This document shows, piece after piece, positions 1 to 11,100 of a stretch of DNA of 64,000 bases (position 1 is the stretch's first letter; every line of letters begins with the position of its first letter). This DNA comes from Blakeslea trispora (taxonomy: Eukaryota; Mucoromycota; Mucoromycetes; Mucorales; Choanephoraceae). Where the stretch lies: NCBI GenBank assembly GCA_025331445.1, contig JAIWNE010000027.1, positions 186,001 to 250,000 of the forward strand. Reading direction: 5' to 3'. Under the pieces are notes generated by a model that ran no database searches, had not been told where the DNA came from, and saw nothing but the letters and a program-made list of their open reading frames with translations. The position numbers and the translations under genes were made by a program.

Positions 1-46
1 GGAGGATGAAGAAGAAAGAGATTTGTTAGACGAAGAGAGCGACTGA
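1..46 (+). CDS. 3' end of an unidentified gene with acidic C-terminus (partial)
   Basis: One open frame enters from the left edge and stops with TGA at 44-46. The 14 visible codons encode a very acidic tail, EDEEERDLLDEESD. The rest of the gene lies outside the window, so no function can be assigned. Acidic tails of this kind occur in many unrelated nuclear, vesicle and chaperone proteins. The frame is inferred from composition and from the stop; the alternative is that these bases are 3' UTR. Confidence 0.45.
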   Translation, partial: EDEEERDLLDEESD

Positions 47-942
47 GCTTATTCGTCTTTATTGTTCATCAGATAATAAATGTTGAGCCAAAGTAGCACT
101 TATAAGCACTGTGATTACTATGACAATTAACATTGTTTGTTTAGTTATCTGTCAATAACCGTAGCATGAACATTCATTGCTTCCAAGGAAAAATGCAAAT
201 GATTAAAGAGTTGCTTAGCAATAGTGAGCAAGTCAAGTCATGCATTAATAGCAGTAATACACAGTATAGAACTGGCCATTTTAAACTATCCTATGCTCGA
301 AGTTGTCTCTTATAGGAGGGCCAATGGACCTTGTTTTGTTTGGCTGGTCTCAGTCTTTATCCCGAGTGGTTGCGTCTACAAAAGTAACTTGATCTATAGA
401 CCTCTTTGCTTTCCTTCAACAAAACGTTGCATCTCTCTCTCTCTTCTTTGGCTTTCCAATGTGTTTTCTTCCTTCCCAGCTTGGCTCTCTATTCCATACG
501 TTGATCTGGAAGAAAAGAAAGAAAACTCAAATGTTCAAAGTGGTTATCAAAAGAAGCGCTTTTTTTGTGTTCTGATCAGGCTGTTCTACTGTATCTATTT
601 AACAAACAACTTTCCACACTTGAAAGTGATATCGTTGTTCGAGATTCTGAATTACAGAACAAAGAAACTTGAAAGTGCTTATAGTCCAAGTCCCAAGCTA
701 TAAAAGAGAGAACAAAATGTGAAATTATAGAGTCGACGTCATTTTTTTTGTCTCTCACTCTCACTCTCAGTTTTGAGTATTTTTTTTTCTTGTTTTATTC
801 CACACTATAAACTAGAGTGATTTTTCTCTCTCTTAACCCTTTCCTCTCTTTTCCTCTCTTCTCTTTAGCATATATATACATATATATACATACATACACA
901 TACACTATTTTTCTCGCATATACACTTCTCTCTCTATCCCGC
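47..942. other. Intergenic region and 5' leader of BRE1
   Basis: No convincing gene is seen. A 159-codon open frame at 224-703 has no recognisable motif and looks like chance. From about 740 the DNA becomes pyrimidine-rich (TC runs), followed by an AT-rich tata/cata simple repeat at about 869-905 and a short TC stretch just before the BRE1 start. This is the usual look of a fungal core promoter and 5' leader. Confidence 0.5.
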
Positions 943-3900
943 ATGGCAAAAATAGAGGAGAGCACCAAACGTCGCTCTAGTGATTTAGAAGAACAAAGTG
1001 TTACTCCAAGACCACCACCCAAGAAACGGTTTTTATCAAGAGCCTCTTCGCCAGAAGACTCTGAAGATGAAAATGCAAGTGATGCTTTTGACGTAAGTCT
1101 TTTTTGTAAAACTGTTTTCCTTGTTGTATTTAAAGAAATGTGTTGTAGGAACCTTTGGAAAGTTTCCGCAAAGACGCCATTACGAGACAATGGAAAGAGT
1201 ATACAGTAAGTCGTTTGTTCTACGTGTTTGCTCCAACTAACTCTACGTAAACTTAGCGACTCTTGGAAAGGTGTAAAAAGAATGTTGAGCAAATGGAAAC
1301 TATCAAGACAAATAGTGAAGAATACTTGCGTCTTTGGGAAGATTCCTTTCGACAGGTAAATGGTATAATTGTATGATGTCAACATCACTAACACACGCAA
1401 ATTAGCTGCAGACTTTTCTTTTACATACCATTCAGTCTGGATTATCTACGTTTGGGCATGCTGAAAGCGCAGTAGGTAAGCTTACATCTTTAGGCAATAC
1501 AACCGTCACTTGAAGACTGATGCACAAACAAAAGGTTCTGATCAAAAATCATTCGAGCACCTTTTAAATCAAGAGTGGACATCCGATATAGCAAAACAGA
1601 TGGTTGAAGTATTCTTAAAAAAGAAGTCTTATGATATGACCTTGACAAAGTTCAATAAACTTGTGGATGTCTGGATTCGAAGAAGAGAGAACATTATTCA
1701 TGGATTTGAGCCTGCTTTTGGTAACCATAGCAATTTGTTTCCATAGCAACATACTAACATAGTATTAGAACAAGGTGCCTTGAGAGATCTTCGGAAAGAT
1801 CAAGAACGGATTCTTCATGCCTGGTCTGATAGTCAACGATTGCTACAAGATATGAAAAATCGATACAAATCAGCCAACATTATGGTATTGTCTTTCTTTC
1901 TCCGTTTTCTTAAAATATTTATTTTATAATGATAGAAATGAAAAAAAAAAAAGACTCACTCATGGCTGATAGTATTTGCTGCTTTCTGAAGAATTGAGAA
2001 TATTGAATCATCAACTCGAATTGACCGAATCAAAATATCAACAGACACGAACTGAACTGAGAAGTGTAAAGCAAGACAGTCCTGAACATGAATTTGAAGA
2101 TGTAAAGACAACCACTCCTTCAGCAAACACTTCGTTTGTACCTACCACACCCTCTACTCCACTTGAACAGAAATTCGATTTAAGCAATGTAAGTGCTTTA
2201 TGATTGTTATAGCATTCCCTTTTTCTTTTGCATTTAACTAACACTTCATACCTTGCTTAGACTCAAGGTGATTCTGCTGCACGAATTCAGCAAGCACTCG
2301 ATCAAAGACTACGCGATATTGAATTAATGAAAGAAGACCGAATTGGTTTGAAACAACAAGTGGCTCGTCTCGAAATGGATTTGGTTTGTGTTCCTGAATC
2401 ACGCATCTACAAGGCTCCTATCTGTCGCAATCTATCACAATCACGCGCTTATTACAAAGACAAATGCAACCGTCTGTCAGATCTATGCCATGATATACAG
2501 CTTCGTATGGACGATCTTTCAGGAAACCGCCGTCAGCTTATCAAACAGCTTGATACGGAACAAGTAGATCATTATAGTGACATGGAGAATCAGTTACGCA
2601 AACTAGATGATGACCTGACACGCATCCGAGCTCAGCGTGATGCACTTCAGATGCAGTTCGAGATAGGGAAGGTATCTAGTGAAGCAGGCCGTGCTTCTGT
2701 TATTGAATTGAAACTGATTGCAGATACACGTAAAGAGCATGTCGCCTATCTCGAGACAGAACTACTTCGACTGCAGAAAAAAATGATAGCCAGGACAGGC
2801 AACAAGGAGTTTTATCATCTTTTGTTGAACCATAGTGAAGAGCACTTGTTGGAGCCTATTCAGGTTCAATTGAATCAACTGGAACAAGAACTGGAGATTC
2901 ATAAACAGCGATTGTATACACAGAATGAACAAGTATCTGTCAATCAGCAATGGACGGAGCTGACTGAACTACTGACATTGCAGGCAGAGATAGCAGCATT
3001 CGAAGCAAAGTATGGTTTCCACCCTTCCTCACCAGTCAATGTAGTCCAGAAAGTTCTGCAGGACAGAATTGAGCGAGAAAGACAGTTTATCGTTGAAGCT
3101 AAACAGAAATTGGTCAATTTGGAAGCAGTAAGTGTGTTGAATAGTCTGACTGCCGGGTAGCTCAGCCATTTTATTTTATTAGACTGAAAGGCAACTGTTG
3201 AGTGAAATCGAAAGTGCTTCATTGGCTTATGGCGATCTAGAACAGGAGACAATCAATCGAGTGAAGGATTTGGCAAGTGTAGAAGATGAGGTGATTCGAT
3301 TACAAGCAGAGAGAGTCAAGTATACGCAGACATTTACATCACTCAACAAATCAAAAGATGCAAACACAATGGTGATGAATGCACTGACAAAACAGATAGA
3401 AAAGCAATTGACGCATATCAAGCAACTAACAGAGCGTGAAAAGAACTTGGGCAATCAATTGGTAAAAAAAAGAAACACATACAAAACTATACCTTTCTTT
3501 ACTTATTTGTTTCTATAGATTTGTCTTGAGCGAGAATTGAACGCCAATCATGCTGTCTATGATGTCTACAAACAAAAGAATGATGAGGCCAAACTGACAC
3601 TAAGTGAATTAAAGGAAAAGACGACTTCTTCCAAAGACAAAATTGCAGAAGTAAGTAAGCAAGTGAATGACAAGAGCGCGTTTTAATTTCTTGTTATTAG
3701 CTTCAAAAAAGTATTCTAGAAAAAATTCGACAAACAGAAGAAGGTGCTCATTCAAGATTACGGAAAGAGGAAAGTTGTGAGTTATTGAAGCGTAAGGTGG
3801 AAACGATTGATAAATCAGATCGACCTGCAGAATCTAAATTGAAAAAGGAAAGAGAAGAATACAGAGTAAGTTGAACTTTTATGATTTCACCGTTTTTCTT

Positions 3901-4136
3901 TACTCATTTTTTTCTTACTTTTTCTTTATGTCGTCTCTCTTTTACCTGCATTCTTTCCTATTTACAATTTGCTATAGTCTCTACTAAATTGTAGTCAATG
4001 TCGAATAAGATTAAAATCGCATATTATACTCAAGTGTATGCATACATTTTGTAAAGAATGCTTAGAGTCAAAGAAGAGATGTCCAAGTTGTGAAGAGACT
4101 TTCAGTCTCCATGACGTGAAACAGTTCTACTTTTAA
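943..4136 (+). CDS. BRE1: BRE1-like RING E3 ubiquitin ligase (histone H2B)
   Basis: By family knowledge, Bre1 (RNF20/40) works with Rad6 in the nucleus to monoubiquitinate histone H2B. The reading frame starts at ATG 943 (MAKIEESTKRR...) and is cut by about ten short introns, for example 1093-1148, 1206-1256 and 1356-1405. The start of the protein is basic and Ser/Pro-rich with an acidic SSPEDSEDEN patch. The middle, encoded by 1500-3850, is almost entirely coiled coil rich in Glu, Gln, Lys and Leu. The last exon encodes a C3HC4 RING: CSQC, then CMHTFCKEC, then CPSC, ending DVKQFYF just before the TAA at 4134-4136, as expected for a C-terminal RING. Length is roughly 850 residues, within the family range. 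The intron near 1472-1515 needs a weak donor to keep phase, so that junction is uncertain. The call rests on the coiled-coil plus terminal-RING architecture and the RING spacing. Confidence 0.85.
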
Positions 4137-4954
4137 GTATATAGATCCCTCTCTTTTTCTTACCTTATACATACAGCTTCTCTTTTTATTATTACTTATT
4201 CAACCCTATTAGTGTATTCTCCCCCCCTCCTCTCCCCTCTCTCTCATTCACTCACTTTCTTTCCTTTTCTCACTTTTTATATTGTACATATTTGCTTTCC
4301 TCTATTCTCCCTCTCCTCTTTTTCTCTCTCTCTCTTTTTTTTTATAATAATAATACTTACTATTGTATCCTAATATAAATCTAATTTCATTTTTTTTTTG
4401 TGTATTTGACACTCTATTTTCAGTGCGTTATGGTACACATTTCAATATTACCGCCAGACGTTTATTGTTTTCAGCTTAAACAGTAGTCTGATGATTCACT
4501 TGTTTGTCAATTGAATGAATGATACCAAAAGAAACTAACTTGACAATGTTTACTAACAAGTAATGACACAGATACAGTAAAAAAAAAGTACAATCAGTCA
4601 ACACACAACTATTGATGGTGTAAGAACCACAAATACAATGATATTTGTCAACTTTACAAAACTAACTCTAGAATATAACCAATTAAAATTCACATGTCTA
4701 CATATTGTATAACCATGATGAATAGACTATCTAAGTTATATGAAGAATACTCGCATAGCTATTAAATCACGTGGTTAATTTGCTTCATTCATTGTAGGAA
4801 CATTGTCATTTATTTCTCTTTAAATGATTTTGTACGACATTCTTTCATTTAAAAACGCGACACTTCACCAAAATATGTTCGTGTCATCATGCAAAGGAGG
4901 AATTTCAAATTACTTTTCTGTTTTTTCCCTTTTCTTTACGTAATACATTTTCTA
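4137..4954. other. Intergenic region between BRE1 and the Nudix gene
   Basis: This is 818 bp with no gene visible. The first 250 bp hold strong T/CT-rich tracts (4150-4400), probably the BRE1 3' UTR and its flank. The remainder is AT-rich and contains only short chance frames. Confidence 0.4.
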
Positions 4955-5651
4955 ATGAGCTCCCATCCTTTTCCAGCTGAATCTCGTATAGGAAGAAAAA
5001 ACCAAGTGTATGACAAAGATAACATTCGACAAGTGAGTGTATGCTCAACCGACATCTCGATCTTAGTTGACCTAAAAGAAATGTTAGATCGCTGGCACAG
5101 TAGCAGTGGATCCCAAGACCAACAGAGTCCTTGTTATTTCGAGCAGTAAACATAAACATGTTTGGGTTCTGGTAAGTTTTAATGATTTGATTTGGGATTC
5201 TGTCACTCATGGTTTTAAAATAGCCTAAAGGTGGTTGGGAAAATGATGAGACAATTGAACAATCGGCCGAACGTGAAGCATACGAAGAAGGTTTTGTAGA
5301 TACAAAGAGCATTCATCCAATGTAACTGAATTCACACCCTTCTTTCTTTGTAAGGTGGTATAAGAGGAAAAGTGAAATCGTTTATAGGTAGCTTTATTGA
5401 TCATGATGGCAATGGAAACCCCAAGAGTAAGATCCATTTCTATGAATTCGAGGTCCAGGCTATTTTAGATCATTGGCCAGAGAAGGATTTTCGCCAACGT
5501 AGATGGGTAAAGATAAAGACAGAGCAGCTCTCTCTTAAGCAGAAACTAATGTATAGCATAGTGTCATTTGGATGAAGCACTTTCACTTCTTACACACAAG
5601 CCTCTTATGAAAGAAGCTTTATTGGCTTCCTCCTTTGGCTCAAAACTATGA
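4955..5651 (+). CDS. Nudix hydrolase, diphosphoinositol polyphosphate phosphohydrolase type (Aps1-like)
   Basis: Five exons can be joined in phase: 4955-5032, 5088-5171, 5224-5290, 5355-5506 and 5562-5651, giving 156 residues. The start is MSSHPFPAESRIGRKN. Across exons 3 and 4 lies a full Nudix box, GX5EX7REXXEEXG, read from GGWENDE through REAYEEGG. This is the Mg-binding catalytic helix. The preceding WVLPKGGW and following FEVQAILDHWPE resemble the DIPP/Aps1 family, which hydrolyses inositol pyrophosphates and diadenosine polyphosphates. The end, HKPLMKEALLASS, also fits that family. The donor after exon 3 (gttttg) is non-consensus. The gene converges on the dynein gene, 147 bp away. The fold is sure; the exact substrate is inferred. 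Confidence 0.85.
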
Positions 5652-5798
5652 TGGCATTCGATAGAAACGGATCCTCTCTTCCTTGTACCAATCATTGCTA
5701 GCTTATTAAGAAAAAAGGAAGGCTGTACTATCAGCCATTTGTTTTTTATATAATGTTGACTGATCATGGGCATAAAAAAAAGTGTTTTTTTTGTACAT

Positions 5799-8154
5799 TT
5801 ATTGTTTGTTTGCATATTGACGCATGCGGTCTAATTCCTTATGGACATCTTTTCTACTGATTGTGGGTCGTCTTGAAGAACCCGCTGAAGAGGGTGATGA
5901 GCTTGTGCCATCTTCTGCTGAGGCATCTTTTGAACCTAATGCAGAGTTGCCTAGCAAGTTAGTTGTAGGAGATGAGGGACTGCCTACAGAGGTAGAAGAG
6001 GCCTTTTTAACAAGTAATGATTGGAAAAAGTTGGCCAGGACTTCATGAGAAGGACCTCCAGGTTGATTGACACCGGCGATGGGGCTATTTAAATTACTGT
6101 CGATGGATGGTAATGTGGATGTAGTTCCAGCAGAAGCAGTAGTCGATGTGGCTGTCTTTATTGCTGGCACACTGGCAGCTGTAGAAGATGTCATCTAAAT
6201 AGTAATATAAAATAAATATACCTTCCTTTTTCTTTCTTTTTTCTTTTTACTTTTGATGAATCCAATGACAAGTCTTTCAGTCTACGATCTTCTCCAGTAG
6301 TTCCTGTGTTGGTTCCTGTTCGCATCAAATCAACAGCATTTGAAGAGACACCAAGGGGACCAACAACACTGGGTCTAGTCATGTTTTGTGCACCTGTACC
6401 CTTTCTTCCAGGCAACTCAGAACCATGTTGCAATGTCTCGAAATGTCTTTCCAAAAATGTCTGCTCATCTTCACATGTAATGGGTGGAGGAGCATTGTTC
6501 ATTGGCTAAGCAGCTAAAGCGTTAGATAGAATTTTAACTCGGTTATATGTAAAATAGATTCTTTTACCTGTTCCTTTGAATTGGGATCAGTAATCACCTC
6601 TTCAAAGCTTCCTCGAGCACCATGGAAACCAGGTTGTTGATGATCTGCTATCACATCCATATCTGCATCCCAGCCCTGATGGACTGCTTCACAATCAAAA
6701 CCTTCTCGTAACACACGTAACTTGCCCCATGAATCCCAACCAGCTGGCACAAGAACTGAGTCACGCTCGACTACTTGTGCTTTCAATTGGAATGGATATG
6801 TCTTGCTGGATGTAGCCAATAATCGATGAAGGATATATTGTCGCAAATTATGGAAAGTGTAAGGCTGAAGAGTCGAAGTATAGAATAAGGCTGCTCCAAC
6901 TAGAGGCATATCATATAAGAATAAGATGTCATCATTAAATCAAATCATCTTGCTTACATTTCATGCAGACACAACGAAGTGTTTGTTGAATAAAATCAAA
7001 TTGTTCATCTTTATAGTCTAACGATTGCTCAAGTGAGAGTTGAGCATCACTCTACAAATAATAAAATCCAACTGTCAATGCTCTCTTCGCTCTTTCTCTT
7101 AATATCTTTCTTTTACCTTACAGCAAACAACAATCAAAGGTAATCCAAGATTGTTTGTTAATGTGCCTTGTGTAAGTGGTAATGTAACCTGATCTGCTGA
7201 GGTAGTGGTAGTGACAAGTGGCGTGGTGAATGTAGTGGGTGTAGAAGGCACAGAGCCTGTAGATGTAGAGGTAGTCAAGTTAAATGGCCCACTAGCTGAT
7301 GCAGGCTCAGTATAAGTCTGCATGTAATGTTCCACTAGAAATGGTATCAGTAAAAACAACCCTTAAACCAAGCTTCGCTTTTACCTTTTTCTCTTAATTC
7401 GTCAACTACTGCTTTTCCTTTACTCCATGTATCACCAGCACTTCCTTCTTTACATATTTCATCTATTCTACGTTGCACTACATCAATCCAACGCTGTAAT
7501 GATTCCAAAAATTCCCAAGGACGCGTCCAATCCAACACAATAATCACTGCTGAATCAGCCAAAGTCTCTGTACTCAATGCAAATTTCAATAATGGCATAT
7601 ACTCTGCAGCTGAAAGGCCTAATTGATAAACACCTAAACGTGCAATAGCTAACATAAACAATAAATTTTAGCTGCCGACATAACATTCCTTTCAAAAAAA
7701 AAGACCATCCATCTACCTTCATTATCTTCGTCTTGTACATCAATAAAACTATAGCCTAAAGCTAATGTGTTGGTGGCATCATCTGTCTGATTATCCACTG
7801 GAATATAGTCGGCGCGACGGTTGATGTTGAAAGGTACATTAGAAGCAGTTGGCTCATCGTTGTCGTTCTGAACAGCTTGTGGCCCGGGATCGTTTTTGAG
7901 ATAGTGGATCAGTGTTGATTTACCACTTGCAGGATCACCTTATTTAATAACAAAAAAGTAAAATAGAAGTAAATAAACAAAACGAAACAAAGTATTACAC
8001 TCTAGCTAAAACTTTTTTTTTTACCTAGTATGAGCACTTTTTTGCTTGGTACCATTTTCGACGAAGCAACACCTTTCAATATACCGGACCATATCTCTTC
8101 TTTTTCCATCGTCTGAGTACCTTGTTGAGTAGCAGGAGGCGTATTGATTGTCAT
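5799..8154 (-). CDS. Cytoplasmic dynein 1 light intermediate chain
   Basis: Minus-strand gene of about eight exons, starting at ATG 8154 (MTINTPPATQQG) and stopping at 5799. The N-terminal half is a RAS-like domain. It opens with VLILGDPASGKST, a P-loop split by an intron after VLILG, and continues with YSFIDVQDEDNE and VIIVLDWTRPWEFLESLQRW, typical of dynein light intermediate chains. A long Ser/Thr/Pro-rich linker follows. Near the C-terminus is EVLANFFQSLLVKK, matching the adaptor-binding helix known from human LIC1 with its two Phe residues. The product should link the dynein heavy chain to cargo adaptors for nuclear and organelle transport along hyphae. Length is about 650 residues. The leader upstream of the start (8206-8268) is an unbroken purine tract on the plus strand. 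Confidence is high because P-loop, core and tail helix all agree. Confidence 0.88.
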
Positions 8155-11100
8155 TTATTAAAGCCGAATCGAAGTGAAGGACAGACAAAGAAAAATATCT
8201 AATATAAAAAAAAAAGAAAGAAAAAAAAGGGAGGAAAGGGGAAGAGGGGAGAAGGAAGAAGGGGGAGATCAGTCAGAAAAAGGAAATTGACCAAGAGGCT
8301 ATTACTCTAAAATGAGGAACAGTGGTGTTTTAAATTTTACAACCAAACAGAAGGAAAAAAAAATTAGCGTACTTTTAAATAGGCTTATTTCATTTGAGAG
8401 AGAAATGTTCTTGTTGCTAAGAAACAGGCACAATTCATTTGTATGCTAGCAACATCTGCTATGAACAACAGTGTAGAACATATACGGAAAAGTTTTTCCG
8501 AGGATTTTTAGTAAAGAAAAAAAGATCTGTTTTTCTAGGATGCAAGCAATTGTTTTTGCCACATGAAAATTCAGTTTTTCTATATTCTTCATTCAACTCT
8601 TTCGACTCCGTTGTTAGATCAGATCTACAGAAAACACACCCACATACTCAAATGGTAGACAAATTGAATATGGCATTGCTTCAATACACAACAATATATG
8701 GACCATTTATTTTGATTAAACTTGTTCTTTATGAACTATGCCGAATCGATTACTCTATTTATGCTGTATGACTTGATTGTTCAACTTTTGACATGTTTTC
8801 AATAATTATACTTTTCCGGATTTGTAAATTGCTCAATTGACCCTAATAGCTGTATTAATGACCTAATGATGCACTGATCTGTATGCGTTCCTTTTACTAA
8901 CTACCATGTGCTTCTCTTTTTCTTTTATCTAATTCATTCTTGTTATTCAAGAGTTTCTACAAGAAAGCAGTTCCATATTCCATTGGCCCAGAATCTGGAA
9001 ACCAACAAACTAGGTACATTGAAATTAAAGGTAGTAGTAATCAAGCCTTTATTCATTTTGCTTTGTTATAGAACGATACACTTATTTTCTGAATATCATA
9101 TGAAAGAAAAGTAGAATTAAATTTTCTGAGTATCTTTCTTGATCGTGATCGCCTCTTTATTGCCAGTTGTCTTTTGTTTTGCTAATCTCATTCAACCAAA
9201 GGTATCAATATCGCCTACTACAACTTACCATTAGATTTAATTATTGACAAAAAAAAGACACTTACTATCTTCACAAGGATTCAAATGTGTGTTGCTCTTG
9301 AAAAGCGAACAATACAAAACTACGAGACATAATAGAAGCCAGACATTTGACATGAGCAATTCTTGCTATGTTTGCATTGGAACTTATACTAAAAAAATCA
9401 AAAGGATCGTAACTTTCAGTATCCGGCATAATTTGCCATTTTATGCTTGACTTCTTTGAGTTGATGAAATCGATTCCTGGCTGGTGCTCGCTTCTGACAC
9501 TCGGATGATCAACTGAAAAAGAAAAGGGGGAAGGGCACTGCTAATTCTCTTGCGAGTCTTGACTCTCATGGCAAAGACTGGTTTCTTTCTATATCAAATA
9601 ACTTCATCAGTTCTGTCAGCTAAAGTAGCGTAGAGAAAAAGAGAACGAGTCGGTCCATCCATAACACAACAGGAAACATAGATATACATTCTTTCAAGCA
9701 GTTGTTTATTTTTGATAGAGTTCAAACAAATTCAAATGAATATTTAGTGCCTGTTTATGGTATCCTCAGTAAAATATCTTTATCCATAACAAATCGATTG
9801 GGAAATGTAAGAAAGAAGTCAGTCATAAGGTTTGAAAGAAACGACTTTTATGAGAAAGATATTAAACTAAGTTAATCTCATTGGCTTATGTGATATAGAG
9901 TTAGATACTCATTGTTCTCATGTACTCTTTATATTCTGATCTTATCAATTAAAGCTATCCCCGAAGCCTTTTGCCAACAATAAACTCAGCATTCAATAAC
10001 AAGAAAAAAGTGAACGACATAAAGCAAACTCTTTTCTATCCGATTCTTTCACCTGGGCTCCATAAAACGCAATTGTTGTTGTACTTTTTCAACAGTCTTT
10101 ATTATATAGAAAACTATGCAAGAATAGTCAACTCCTCTTCAATTTGAATGTGAGTTTGAGAGCATGAATGTTGTTTGGACACAAAAGAGTTCCATCCTGT
10201 ATAAAAAGAAGTGCTCTTAATTTAAATGCCCTTACACTGAAGGACTTTTGTGCTATTTTCATCTTGCTTTACTTTTTCTTTGTCTTAACTAGCGATGACG
10301 TTGCTCTTCTGTCTAGTATTAACGTTTATCGTCTTTGCAATACGTTAAATGCACCAAACAATTTGAGGATGAAATGTCACACTCTTCACGAAAAACTTTT
10401 TTCTGTCTTCCGGAAACAATCAAGACACAAGGAAATGTACGATTCCAAATGCCAAAATAAGCTTGAGGCTGTATAAAATGCATTTTGCTTCTGTTCATTT
10501 TGCTTGTTGTGGACTGTTGACTTTCGTGTTTACCCTTCTGAATATCGGTTACACAGTATGTTATTGTTTATTTCACTCCATACCAAACAAAGAAAAGGAC
10601 ATCAAGGTACTCGGACCATCGCAAAGATAAGTGTATATGCAAAAAGGTATCATGTAAAGCTCTCATATACGCCGCAACTATGTGTGTCTTTAACAACACA
10701 TCCTGCCCTTTTGAAAATCAATCCCCCCTTGTTTTTTTTACTAAAGAATCATCTTCACTGAACCGAGTGGTTCCTGACTTTTTTTTTTCTTAATGGATTT
10801 AACATACAGAAAGGAATAACAATGTTTTGTTTGTGAACAAAGAACTTTGGCGGGGTAAAAAAGGACTTTCAAGGGATATAGATCTTCGTTTAATATAATA
10901 CACGGCAAGGATGAATTTTGTATTACTAAAATAAGGATAGAGCACAAAAGTACTTTGCTAGTCAAGTAAGAAATCAGTATATAGGAGGGGAATCATGTCT
11001 AATAGTCAACTTTAATTGACTTTCTTTAAAAGACTCGGGTGGTCTCTGTAAACACTTTAACGGTAATCCAAGTTTTATAAAAAGAGAACGACAATGAATA

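Noticed and set aside
224..703. 159-codon open frame upstream of BRE1
   Set aside because: No domain, low-complexity Ser/Phe/Leu content and a position in the promoter of BRE1.
8439..8771. 110-codon frame in the gene-poor region
   Set aside because: No recognisable motif, no ATG context and no partner exons with consistent phase.
10757..10774. Small palindrome gaacc-gagt-ggttc
   Set aside because: Too short and isolated; expected by chance in 64 kb.
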